Source: HGM04593 sp045661225 (GTDB lineage: Bacteria; Bacteroidota; Bacteroidia; Bacteroidales; Bacteroidaceae). From it: a stretch of DNA of 19,762 nt. The DNA lies in contig JAZRFF010000014.1 of NCBI GenBank assembly GCA_045661225.1, positions 1 to 19,762 on the forward strand. Reading direction: 5' to 3'. Every line of letters starts with the position of its first letter. The stretch's first letter is position 1. Below the pieces are notes generated by a model. The model saw only the letters and a program-made list of their open reading frames with translations, was not told where the DNA came from and searched no databases. A program made the position numbers and the translations under genes. This document shows positions 12,685 to 19,762 of the stretch, piece after piece.

Positions 12685-13431
12685 ATGAGCGATACTGTAA
12701 TTATAATCCCGACGTACAACGAGAAGGAGAATATAGAAAAGATGATACGTACCCTTCTGTCGTTGGAGCATCAATTTGATGTGCTTGTGGTCGACGACGG
12801 TTCGCCTGACGGTACTGCGGGGATTGTAAAGAGAATGATGGAACTTTTTCCCGGTCGTGTGCATCTTGTCGAGCGTGAAGGCAAGCTGGGGCTTGGAACG
12901 GCTTATATTACCGGTTTTAAATGGGCTCTAGAGAGGGAGTATGAATATATTTTCGAAATGGACGCCGATTTTTCGCACAACCCCGATGATGTGCCTCATT
13001 TGTACAAAGCCTGTGCCGAGGAGGGGTATGACCTTTCAATAGGCAGCCGATATATAACCGGTGTCAATGTGGTGAATTGGCCTATGGGACGCGTGCTTAT
13101 GTCGTATTTCGCATCAAAATACGTACGTCTGATAACCCGCCTTCCGGTGTGCGACACCACGGCCGGCTTTAATTGCTATCGTCGCGAGGTTCTTGAAACC
13201 ATAGAACTCGACAAGATACGCTTCAAAGGGTATGCGTTTCAAATAGAGATGAAGTTTACCACACATATGTGTGGATTTTCAATAAAGGAGGTTCCTGTGA
13301 TTTTCGTAAACCGTGTGCTTGGAACTTCCAAGATGAGTGGAGGAATATTCAGCGAGGCTCTTTTCGGTGTTATTAAGCTCAAGGTGGGCAGTTGGTTCCG
13401 TAAATATCCAAAGAAAATAAAAAAGCAATAA
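12685..13431 (+). CDS. family 2 glycosyltransferase, polyprenol-phosphate mannose synthase-like
   Basis: The enzyme most likely transfers mannose or another hexose from a nucleotide sugar to a polyprenyl phosphate on the cytoplasmic face of the membrane. The 248-residue protein is a single GT-A domain of the Dpm1 type. It shows VIIIPTYNEKENI (5-17), VVDDGSPDGTA (35-45), EMDADFSHNP (91-100; metal-binding DAD), the SIGSRYITG segment, and DTTAGFNCYRRE. No membrane helices follow, as in stand-alone Dpm1 enzymes. The ATG at 12685 gives the usual start, and an in-frame TTG at 12673 is unneeded. It leads the operon, and the DUF1599 gene starts four bases after its stop. Confidence 0.93.
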   Translation: MSDTVIIIPTYNEKENIEKMIRTLLSLEHQFDVLVVDDGSPDGTAGIVKRMMELFPGRVHLVEREGKLGLGTAYITGFKWALEREYEYIFEMDADFSHNPDDVPHLYKACAEEGYDLSIGSRYITGVNVVNWPMGRVLMSYFASKYVRLITRLPVCDTTAGFNCYRREVLETIELDKIRFKGYAFQIEMKFTTHMCGFSIKEVPVIFVNRVLGTSKMSGGIFSEALFGVIKLKVGSWFRKYPKKIKKQ

Positions 13432-13435
13432 AATA

Positions 13436-13981
13436 ATGGCAAACAATACAAACGCGCAATTCGAGAAGGTCTTGGCAGTGTGTCGCGACCTGTTCAGTAA
13501 AAAACTCTATGACTATGGTGCATCGTGGCGCATAATGCGTCCCGAATCGCTTACTGACCAAATATACATTAAGGCCAAGCGCATACGCAATCTTGAGACA
13601 GGTGCCGAGAATCTCGTTGGTGAGGGTATAAACTCCGAACTTATAGGTATTGTGAATTATGGTATAATATCGCTTGTGCAACTTGAGTTGGGCTTTGCCG
13701 ATAATTGTGATATTACACCCGATGAAGCGATGGCTCACTACGACCGTAAGGCGCAGGAAACGCTGGAATTGATGAAAAAGAAAAACCACGACTACAACGA
13801 GGCGTGGCGTGGAATGCGTACGACATCGTACACCGACCTTATACTAACAAAAATTTGTCGTACAAAGCAAATTGAGGAGCTTGGCGGTGCTACAAAGGTT
13901 TCGGAAGGTGTCGATGCGAACTATATGGATATGATAAACTATGCAGTCTTTGGGCTGATAAAAAATGGGCTTGCCGAGTAA
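13436..13981 (+). CDS. DUF1599 protein with two internal repeats
   Basis: This 181-residue protein consists of two copies of the DUF1599 unit (Pfam links the family to nucleotide modification). Residues 25-82 and 119-176 align: YDYGASWRIMRPESLTDQIY against HDYNEAWRGMRTTSYTDLIL, then VGEGINSELIGIVNYGIISL against VSEGVDANYMDMINYAVFGL. Conserved aspartates, tryptophan, arginine and asparagine recur in both halves. No transmembrane segment is present. Function in Bacteroidetes is unknown. The gene overlaps the next one by 17 bases, a conserved arrangement with the BT_3928 family, so the two products are probably made together. Confidence 0.92.
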   Translation: MANNTNAQFEKVLAVCRDLFSKKLYDYGASWRIMRPESLTDQIYIKAKRIRNLETGAENLVGEGINSELIGIVNYGIISLVQLELGFADNCDITPDEAMAHYDRKAQETLELMKKKNHDYNEAWRGMRTTSYTDLILTKICRTKQIEELGGATKVSEGVDANYMDMINYAVFGLIKNGLAE

Positions 13982-15257
13982 GAAAATATATACAGTGGTC
14001 ACAAACATTTGTCGCTATCTGCTGGCGCCGGTGTTTGTCGTGTCGGGCTTTGCGAAGGCTGTCGACCCTGTCGATTCTATGTATAAACTAAGAGAGTACG
14101 CCGAGGCTTTCTCGCTTGGGACTCTGTCCGATGATTGGCTCTTGCTTTTTGCCTTATTGCAGGCTGTGGCAGAATTCCTGTTGGGAGTATTCTTGCTTAT
14201 GGGGGTCTATCGCAAGTTTGTGGCATTCGCTTCGGCTGTGCTGATGCTGTTCTTTACGTTGTTGACGGCGGTGGTTTATGTTGACGGCAGCGTGTCGGAT
14301 TGCGGTTGCTTTGGCGCTGCTGCGACATTGAGCAACGGGGCTACTCTTGCGAAGAACATTGTAATGCTTCTGCTTGCAACTGTTGTGATGCTTGGACGCG
14401 GACGTTTCGTCTGCAACATAAGTTCGCGGTGCCGTTGGATGGTTGCTTTGTTTGCTCTGTTTTACATTTTTACGGTCGAAATTATAGGTCTTTCGCACCT
14501 GCCGGTTGTGGATTTCAGCCCTTATTCGACCGGGGCCGATTTGCGCGCGCTCACACAGGGTGTTCCTGATGAGTATAGGGTGTACTACAATTATGAACGC
14601 AACGGCGAGACTGTTGAGCTGCCCGAAGGCGAGCAGCCGGACAGCACCTGGGAGTGTGTGAGCAGCCGTTCGGAACTTGTGAGCAAGGGGGTGACGCCGC
14701 TTATAGGTGATTTTTCTATAATTGATTGGGAGAATGATTGTGACGCGGCCGAGGAGATTCTTTCCGACTCGGGTTACGTCTGTATAGTGGCCATTGAGAG
14801 TGTTGAGACTGCGTCGGTAAGCAGGGTCGACAAGATTAACGACCTTTACGACTATTGTCTCGAGAACGGTGTGCCGTTTTATGTGACAACCTCGTCGGAC
14901 GATGAAGAACTTGCGCTCTGGCGTAAGCGTACCGGGGCTGAATATCCCATTTATTGGACTGACGGAATGGTGATAAGGCGAATGATACGTTCCAACCCGG
15001 GAATGTTGCTTTTGAAGGACGGTGTAATTGTGGGCAAGTGGAACGTTGCGGATATTCCGGCGGTTGAAGAATTTGAGTTCTCGCCAACAGGAATGCCCGA
15101 CAAGATAAGCGGGCTGATAGAGATTATGCGTGGCTGGCTCTTTTGGGGAGTGTTATTCGTAGTTCCTTTGCTTTTTATTGCCATAGTCGACGTTGTGGCG
15201 TCGCGTTCGGCAAAATGTACAATAAAAGTGCAGCCAAAGCCTGAAAAGAGAGAATAA
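13965..15257 (+). CDS. BT_3928-family DoxX/MauE-like membrane protein with thioredoxin-like C-terminus
   Basis: This 430-residue inner-membrane protein has an N-terminal four-to-five-helix DoxX/MauE-like part (about 12-30, 58-80, 85-106, 128-144, 157-176) beginning RYLLAPVFVVSGFAKAVDP. It contains the motif DCGCFG (112-117), whose two cysteines could be redox-active. A soluble region (about 185-380) looks thioredoxin-like (YVCIVAIESV, NGVPFYVTTSS, SNPGMLLLKDGVIVGKW) but has no CxxC at the expected active site. A last helix (391-413) anchors the C-terminus. The family is named after a Bacteroides locus and is poorly understood; envelope thiol chemistry is a reasonable guess. It overlaps the DUF1599 gene and is followed 44 bases later by tpiA. 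Confidence 0.88.
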   Translation: MGLPSKKIYTVVTNICRYLLAPVFVVSGFAKAVDPVDSMYKLREYAEAFSLGTLSDDWLLLFALLQAVAEFLLGVFLLMGVYRKFVAFASAVLMLFFTLLTAVVYVDGSVSDCGCFGAAATLSNGATLAKNIVMLLLATVVMLGRGRFVCNISSRCRWMVALFALFYIFTVEIIGLSHLPVVDFSPYSTGADLRALTQGVPDEYRVYYNYERNGETVELPEGEQPDSTWECVSSRSELVSKGVTPLIGDFSIIDWENDCDAAEEILSDSGYVCIVAIESVETASVSRVDKINDLYDYCLENGVPFYVTTSSDDEELALWRKRTGAEYPIYWTDGMVIRRMIRSNPGMLLLKDGVIVGKWNVADIPAVEEFEFSPTGMPDKISGLIEIMRGWLFWGVLFVVPLLFIAIVDVVASRSAKCTIKVQPKPEKRE

Positions 15258-15301
15258 TTCACAAAATACAAACTATTATTACTAATTTAAATTCTAAAAA
15301 A

Positions 15302-16060
15302 ATGAGAAAGAACATTGTTGCCGGAAACTGGAAGATGAATATGAATCTCCAGGAGGGTATTGCCCTTGCAAAAGAACTTAACGAGGCGTTGGCTGCTGAC
15401 AAGCCTAACTGCGACGTTGTAATCTGTACTCCTTTTATTCACCTTGCATCGGTTACTCCCATCGTCGATGAGGCTGTAATTGGTGTTGGTGCCGAAAACT
15501 GTGCCGACAAGGTATCGGGCGCATACACAGGTGAGGTTTCTGCCGCTATGGTTGCTTCAACAGGTGCAAAGTATGTTATTCTTGGTCACTCTGAGCGTCG
15601 TGCTTACTATGGTGAGACTGCTGAGATTCTGAAGGAGAAGGTACAGCTTGCGCTTGCTAACGGCCTGACACCTATCTTCTGCATCGGCGAGGTGCTCGAG
15701 GAGCGTAATCAGGGTATTCAGAATCAGGTTGTTTACGAGCAGTTGGCAGGTTCACTATACGACCTCTCAGCCGAGGATTTCTCTAAGATTATTCTTGCTT
15801 ATGAGCCGGTATGGGCAATTGGTACAGGCCTTACAGCTACTCCCGAGCAGGCCGAGGAGATTCACGCTTACATTCGTTCAACCATCGCCGAGAAGTATGG
15901 CAATGAGGTTGCCGATAACACTTCAATCCTTTACGGTGGCAGCTGCAAGCCCAGCAACGCCAAGGAGCTTTTTGCTAACCCTAACGTTGACGGTGGTCTT
16001 ATCGGTGGTGCGGCTCTCAAGGTTGCCGACTTTAAGGGCATCATCGACGCTTTCAAGTAA
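15302..16060 (+). CDS. tpiA: triosephosphate isomerase
   Basis: TpiA interconverts dihydroxyacetone phosphate and glyceraldehyde-3-phosphate in glycolysis and gluconeogenesis. The 252-residue protein is a standard TIM barrel with all catalytic residues: K11 in GNWKMN, H96 in LGHSERR, E168 in YEPVWAIGTG, and the phosphate-binding YGGSCKP and GGAAL loops. The codon usage has a highly expressed look. The 44-base gap after the BT_3928 gene is AT-rich and shows no TAnnTTTG, so it is probably read from the operon promoter. The SPOR gene begins three bases after its stop. Confidence 0.98.
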   Translation: MRKNIVAGNWKMNMNLQEGIALAKELNEALAADKPNCDVVICTPFIHLASVTPIVDEAVIGVGAENCADKVSGAYTGEVSAAMVASTGAKYVILGHSERRAYYGETAEILKEKVQLALANGLTPIFCIGEVLEERNQGIQNQVVYEQLAGSLYDLSAEDFSKIILAYEPVWAIGTGLTATPEQAEEIHAYIRSTIAEKYGNEVADNTSILYGGSCKPSNAKELFANPNVDGGLIGGAALKVADFKGIIDAFK

Positions 16061-16063
16061 TAT

Positions 16064-16507
16064 ATGAAAAAAGTATTACTGATAATCTCAATATTGTTCT
16101 GCGCCCACAATGTTGCGGCGCAGAGCAATATTATTAAAGAAATTGAGGCCTCGAGCCTGTTCGGGCCTAAGGTCAAGATTAACCAGCCCGAAGGGTTGGT
16201 GAAACTTATGGGGTCAATGGCTGCAACCGATGGTGCGGCGCGCAAAGTCGAAGGATATAGAGTTATGGTATATTCAGGCAATAACTCCCGTCAGGCGCGT
16301 GACGAGGCTAACGCAATGGCGCAGTTTATGCGCGATAAGTTTCCCGGTGCCGAGGTGTATGTAGTCTTTGAGTCGCCTGTCCGTACCTGTCTGTATGGCG
16401 ACTATCGTACCCGCGAGGAGGCCGAGGCTGTGATGTATAAGCTGAAGGCTACAAGAAAGTTTAAGGAGATTTCTGTAAAGAAGTGCCTTGTGAACCTGCC
16501 TTATTGA
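16064..16507 (+). CDS. secreted SPOR-domain protein
   Basis: This 147-residue protein has a Sec signal peptide (MKKVLLIISILFCAHNVAA, cleavage near 19-20). A short linker is followed by a C-terminal SPOR domain (about 63-141): VEGYRVMVYSGNNSRQARDE, then VYVVFESPVRTCLYGDY and the alternating end KFKEISVKKCLVNLP. SPOR domains bind denuded peptidoglycan glycan strands at division sites, so this is a periplasmic peptidoglycan-binding protein. No catalytic domain is attached. It is tightly coupled to tpiA and followed 17 bases later by folE. The grouping is conserved in Bacteroidetes but functionally mixed. Confidence 0.9.
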   Translation: MKKVLLIISILFCAHNVAAQSNIIKEIEASSLFGPKVKINQPEGLVKLMGSMAATDGAARKVEGYRVMVYSGNNSRQARDEANAMAQFMRDKFPGAEVYVVFESPVRTCLYGDYRTREEAEAVMYKLKATRKFKEISVKKCLVNLPY

Positions 16508-16524
16508 TAAAGAAATAGTTATAT

Positions 16525-17103
16525 ATGGATACCGAGGAGAGAGAAAAGAAAATAGAAGGGCTTAAGGAGTGTTGCAGCAATATGTTGCGCTTTATTGGCG
16601 AAGATGTAGAGCGTGAGGGGCTTTTGAAAACTCCTGAACGTGTGGCGCGTGCTATACTCGACACTACTGCCGGGTATGCCGAGGACCCCGAGGCTATACT
16701 GCGTAAAGCTATGTTCAAGGAGGATTATAGCCAGATGGTGATAGTTAAAGATATTGATTTTTATTCGCTGTGCGAACATCATATTCTGCCTTTCTTTGGA
16801 AAAGTACACGTTGCGTATATCCCTAATGGCTACATAACAGGCTTGAGCAAGATAGCGCGTGTGGTCGAGGTCTTCTCTCGTCGTCTGCAGGTACAGGAGA
16901 GAATGACATTGCAGATAAAAGAGTGTATCCAAAAGACGCTCAATCCTCTGGGTGTGATGGTGGTGGTCGAGGCGCAACATTTGTGTATGCAGATGCGCGG
17001 AGTAAAAAAACAGAACTCTGTTACCACAACGTCCGACTTTTGCGGTGCGTTTAACCAGGCAAAAACTCGCGAGGAGTTTATGAATCTGTTGCGTAACAGG
17101 TAG
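16525..17103 (+). CDS. folE: GTP cyclohydrolase I (FolE type)
   Basis: FolE converts GTP to 7,8-dihydroneopterin triphosphate, the first step of folate synthesis and a source of the queuosine precursor. The 192-residue protein shows the zinc site CEHH (C83, H85, H86) and C154 in HLCMQMRG, plus the active-site stretch GLSKIARVVEVFSRRLQVQE (106-125) and VTTTSDFCGAF near the C-terminus. Length fits the catalytic core with a short N-terminal helix. It is the last gene of the plus-strand operon. It supplies the pathways of folK and queA in the opposite-strand operon. Confidence 0.97.
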   Translation: MDTEEREKKIEGLKECCSNMLRFIGEDVEREGLLKTPERVARAILDTTAGYAEDPEAILRKAMFKEDYSQMVIVKDIDFYSLCEHHILPFFGKVHVAYIPNGYITGLSKIARVVEVFSRRLQVQERMTLQIKECIQKTLNPLGVMVVVEAQHLCMQMRGVKKQNSVTTTSDFCGAFNQAKTREEFMNLLRNR

Positions 17104-17122
17104 TTGCTGTTATTCATCTTAT

Positions 17123-17159
17123 AAGGCAGGTCATTCTCAAAGAGTTTGGCCTTTTTTTT
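17123..17159 (+). terminator. probable terminator after folE
   Basis: AAGGC (17123-17127) pairs with GCCTT (17149-17153), and an inner CTC/GAG can form. The stem runs into an unbroken T stretch (17152-17159). The loop is long, so the hairpin is weaker than the one at 11113-11157, but the T run and the position 20 bases after folE make it the likely stop signal. Confidence 0.5.
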
Positions 17160-17337
17160 GCCATCAAACCTGCGTTAATGCAAATTATAAATAGTAGGGC
17201 TTGTTGCAGCCGGGGGAGTGATATTTACACGTTACTATTAAGAGTTTTTTTAAGACTTTGGCAGTTGCTGCGGTGAATAAAGGGTGGTTGCTTCATTTTT
17301 CCACGCGCGCGTATATTTAATAAGGTAAACAAATTGT
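17160..17337. other. gene-free gap between the convergent folE and dnaG genes
   Basis: No coding frame of credible length, promoter box or tRNA is visible on either strand. It holds a few short hairpins (ggct/agcc near 17200, gcag/ctgc near 17260) and an AT-rich palindrome (17326-17340) that includes the dnaG stop codon. The sequence does not look random and its general form seems familiar from Bacteroidetes intergenic regions, so a dispersed repeat or structured RNA is possible. I cannot classify it. Confidence 0.4.
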
Positions 17338-19347
17338 TTATACGTTCAGCGCTACATTGCCGAACCCGTATCCTTTGAGAATATTGTTGAGTGCTTGCTG
17401 TGTCTCCTTTAGAAATTTGAAATCTTCCATAGTCTCTTGCAGCTTTGTGGGGTCTGCGGCAGTCGAGGGCTCTTTTAATTTTGCCATAGTGCTCTTGAGC
17501 ATTTCGTCTACTATGCTCAGCTTGTATGCAATAGAGAGGCGTGTGGCTTGTTCAAAGAATATTGCAAGCTCGTTGCGCTCGTCGTTGCTCTGTTCGCTGA
17601 AGAATTTGCTCAGCAGGTAGCGCTCTCCGCAAAGTTCGGCGGTGAGTGTCGAAACTTCCGGGTCGGGGTGTGCAAGAAAATGGTTCTCGGGGTCGAACGT
17701 CGGGTCGGCTGCGTGCTCGGCTGCTTCGGCGAATATTTTTTTGTATAGTGGGTGGCTGAACTCTATGCCGTCGCCTTCGAACGAGTAGTATAGGTGCGAT
17801 ATTATAGTCTCGGTAAATGATGGTGTGCCATCGAGCTTGTTCTCGGGTACTTGCAGTAATTGACTGCCGTTCTTTAGTATAAACTGTATGATGGCTCTCT
17901 CTTTGTGGTGCAGCGGGTTGTTGCTGTAGCTTTCTATGATGTTTTTCTGGAACTCATCGACGCTCGCCGGTGTTTCGGCGCTGTCGGTTGCGGACATCTC
18001 GCTTTTATGCTCGTCATTGTGGCGCTTTTGCTGCTCTTCGGCACGTTGCATTCTTATCTTTGCCGTTTCGCGTACAAGCAACTGCTCGCTTACATTGAGC
18101 ATATCGCTGCATTTCTTTATATATTCGCTGCGTAGAATGTCGTTGGGGACAACGGCTATACTCTTTACAATATCGCCTATTAGCCCGGCGCGGCGTATGG
18201 GGTCTTCGCCAACCTCGTCGAGCAGCAGGTTGGTCTTGAATCTTATAAAGTCGACCTTGTTGCGCTCGATGTACTCTTCGACCTCTTCGGTTGAATGGCT
18301 TTGTGCGTAACTGTCGGGGTCTTCGCCTTCGGGCAATAGTACCACGTTTATGTTCATACCCTCTTCGAGCAACATATCTATTCCGCGAATCGAAGCCTTT
18401 ATTCCGGCTTTGTCTCCATCGTATAGCAGTGTTACGTTGTTGGTGAAACGGTGTATGAGTCTAATCTGTCCGGTTGTGAGCGATGTTCCCGACGAGGCTA
18501 CAACATTTTGTATGCCTGTCTGGTACATCGATATTACATCGAGGTAACCCTCAACGAGTATACAACGGTCTTTTTGCATTATAGCTTGCTTGGCAAAGTA
18601 TAGGCCGTACAGGTGGTCGCTCTTGTGGTAAATCTCGCTCTCGGGCGAATTTACATATTTTGCAGCTTTTGCGCTTGTCTGCAACACTCGTCCGCCGAAA
18701 GCGACGACTTTGCCCGATATTGTGTGTACGGGAAATATCACGCGCCCCCAGAAACGGTCTTGCAGGCGTCCGTCATCGGTGCTGTAGCATACTCCGGTTT
18801 TCGCAAGTAATTGCGGGTTGTATCCGGCTGTCATTGCTGCTTTTGCAAATGAGTCGCGTTTCTCAAGGGAGTATCCCAGACAGAATTTCTTTATCGTCTC
18901 GTCGCGCAAGCCACGGTGCCTGAAATAATTAAGGCCGATGTTGTTTCCTTCGTCGGTGTTGTGGAGCGTGTCGGTAAAGTATTGTAGTGCATACTGGTTT
19001 ATGACAAACATACTCTCGCGTATATTCTGTTCGCGCTTCTCTTCGTCTGTAAGCTCGCGCTCCTTAATCTCAATGTGATATTTTTTTGCCAACCAGCGTA
19101 GGGCATCGTAATAGCTGAGCTGTTCGTGCTCCATAACAAAGTGAACGGGCTTTCCTCCCTTGCCGCAGCCGAAGCACTTCCATAAGTTTTTCGATGGCGA
19201 GACCGTGAATGACGGGGTTTTTTCGTTGTGGAAAGGACAAAGACCTATCATATTCACGCCGCGTTTGCGCAATGCAACAAAATCACCGACAACCTCCTCT
19301 ACTTTTGCGGTGTCCATTATCTGTTCTATTGTCCTTCTGTCTATCAT
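17338..19347 (-). CDS. dnaG: DNA primase
   Basis: DnaG makes RNA primers at the replication fork. The 669-residue protein has all the expected parts. The CHC2 zinc finger runs from CPFH to CFGC (C37, H40, C58, C61). The RNA-polymerase core includes KFCLGY and VAFGGR (216-220). The Toprim domain has the catalytic acidic residues LVEGYLDV (E266) and YDGDKAG (D310, D312). A C-terminal DnaB-binding region of about 200 residues follows, as usual the least conserved. The ATG at 19347 gives the classic MIDRRTIEQIMDTAKVEEVVGDFV start. It is monocistronic here, with its own promoter, and is not in an rpsU-dnaG-rpoD operon as in E. coli. Confidence 0.98.
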   Translation of the reverse strand: MIDRRTIEQIMDTAKVEEVVGDFVALRKRGVNMIGLCPFHNEKTPSFTVSPSKNLWKCFGCGKGGKPVHFVMEHEQLSYYDALRWLAKKYHIEIKERELTDEEKREQNIRESMFVINQYALQYFTDTLHNTDEGNNIGLNYFRHRGLRDETIKKFCLGYSLEKRDSFAKAAMTAGYNPQLLAKTGVCYSTDDGRLQDRFWGRVIFPVHTISGKVVAFGGRVLQTSAKAAKYVNSPESEIYHKSDHLYGLYFAKQAIMQKDRCILVEGYLDVISMYQTGIQNVVASSGTSLTTGQIRLIHRFTNNVTLLYDGDKAGIKASIRGIDMLLEEGMNINVVLLPEGEDPDSYAQSHSTEEVEEYIERNKVDFIRFKTNLLLDEVGEDPIRRAGLIGDIVKSIAVVPNDILRSEYIKKCSDMLNVSEQLLVRETAKIRMQRAEEQQKRHNDEHKSEMSATDSAETPASVDEFQKNIIESYSNNPLHHKERAIIQFILKNGSQLLQVPENKLDGTPSFTETIISHLYYSFEGDGIEFSHPLYKKIFAEAAEHAADPTFDPENHFLAHPDPEVSTLTAELCGERYLLSKFFSEQSNDERNELAIFFEQATRLSIAYKLSIVDEMLKSTMAKLKEPSTAADPTKLQETMEDFKFLKETQQALNNILKGYGFGNVALNV

Positions 19348-19372
19348 ACACCTTATCTATATAATGATAGTG

Positions 19373-19403
19373 TAAAGATAGCGCAAAAGCTCTATAATGC
19401 AAA
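19373..19403 (-). promoter_or_regulatory. promoter of dnaG
   Basis: On the minus strand TTTG (19403-19400) is followed after 19 bases by TATCTTTA (19380-19373), seven of eight matches to TAnnTTTG including the A/G change at the last position. Transcription would start near 19366, about 20 bases before the ATG. Confidence 0.7.
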
Positions 19404-19578
19404 GTAAAACCTTTTTCTTTTTTTTGTATAAGGGAGGTGCGAAAATTATTTCACGAATATAATGACTGTTTTTTATGTATAATGTTTTAAAAATGTACAA
19501 TATTTATTTAAAGTGATACAGAATAACAACTGAAAAGAAAAAAAGTTTGGTTTTTGTTGAAATTTCTTTTGCATTTCT

Positions 19579-19608
19579 TTTGTAGTTTAAAAAAAAGCTT
19601 TACCTTTG
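19579..19608 (+). promoter_or_regulatory. strong promoter, probably of an rRNA operon
   Basis: TTTG (19579-19582) and TACCTTTG (19601-19608) are both perfect elements, separated by 18 bases. A very A/T-rich stretch (19440-19578) upstream could act as an UP element. It points out of the window to the right and is divergent from dnaG, with about 170 bases of gene-free AT-rich DNA between the two promoters. Confidence 0.75.
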
Positions 19609-19762
19609 CACTCGCTTTCGACAAGCAACGCGTTTGCAGGTCGTCAGCAAGATGATCCTTGACAACATTCCATACAGACAAGCAGTACAACGTGGCCGAC
19701 TATTTATTAGTTGGTTATAAAGTATAGAGTAAGGAACGAAAAACGAACCGTCAATAATTTGA
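19609..19762 (+). ncRNA. rRNA operon leader (5' part, continues outside the window)
   Basis: After the promoter there is no open reading frame. TGATCCTTGACA (19653-19664) resembles the boxA antitermination element, and it is followed by ACAGACAAGCAGTACAACG. I recognise this pattern from the leaders of Bacteroidetes 16S-23S-5S operons. The window ends before any 16S sequence, so the assignment is an inference from promoter strength, boxA and leader resemblance. Confidence 0.6.

Noticed and set aside
15258..15301. Separate promoter for tpiA
   Set aside because: The gap is AT-rich but contains no TAnnTTTG box, so operon read-through is the simpler explanation.
17326..17340. 15-bp AT-rich palindrome at the dnaG stop as a terminator
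   Set aside because: The stem is all but one pair A-T or T-A and no T run follows on either strand.
19508..19690. 60-codon minus-strand frame across the rRNA-type promoter
   Set aside because: It runs antisense through a strong promoter and leader and its translation is low-complexity.

Overview
The window reads as a chromosomal segment of a Bacteroidales bacterium (phylum Bacteroidota), probably from a gut-type lineage. Three things point there. Intergenic regions carry the phylum's -33 TTTG / -7 TAnnTTTG promoter pattern and lack Shine-Dalgarno sequences. Several genes belong to Bacteroidetes families (DUF2795, DUF3098, the BT_3928 family, duplicated DUF1599). The gene orders are typical of the group (DUF1599 - BT_3928 - tpiA - SPOR - folE, and ftsX - DUF3098 - uppP - truB - queA - folK). 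The species cannot be named from this sequence.

Region 1 (about 1-2040, minus strand) is AT-rich accessory DNA. It holds a 161-aa orphan toxin-like domain (DUF6973-type, DAVRHCYW...GDAHE...DLHNN), a small lipoprotein overlapping its 3' end, a truncated reading frame, and a secreted 209-aa protein. A 24-bp imperfect direct repeat brackets the lipoprotein, so a second copy of the toxin-like gene's tail lies beyond it. I read this as the worn remnant of a polymorphic-toxin/immunity array. It is the least ordinary part of the window.

Region 2 (2160-5250, minus) contains a DUF2795 gene with its own promoter and terminator. Upstream of it lies an operon metK - methyltransferase-like gene - PduO-type cobalamin adenosyltransferase. 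A SAM-I-type riboswitch (5103-5209) precedes metK, so SAM level probably controls all three genes.

Region 3 (5365-10540, minus) is a tightly packed seven-gene operon: zinc-ribbon methyltransferase, ftsX, DUF3098, uppP, truB, queA, folK. Several junctions are ATGA or TGATG overlaps. It mixes division and envelope functions with tRNA modification and folate synthesis.

Region 4 (10620-12490) has two tandem PspC-domain mini-proteins on the plus strand, convergent with miaB. They share a strong hairpin terminator.

Region 5 (12600-17160, plus) runs from a clear promoter through a polyprenol-phosphate-mannose-synthase-like glycosyltransferase, duplicated DUF1599, BT_3928-family membrane protein, tpiA, SPOR protein and folE.

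Region 6 (17104-19762) has a 234-bp gene-free gap, dnaG (minus) with its own promoter, and at the right edge a strong plus-strand promoter with a boxA-like leader. That leader most likely belongs to an rRNA operon starting just outside the window. No tRNA, CRISPR array, insertion sequence or rRNA gene body was seen.
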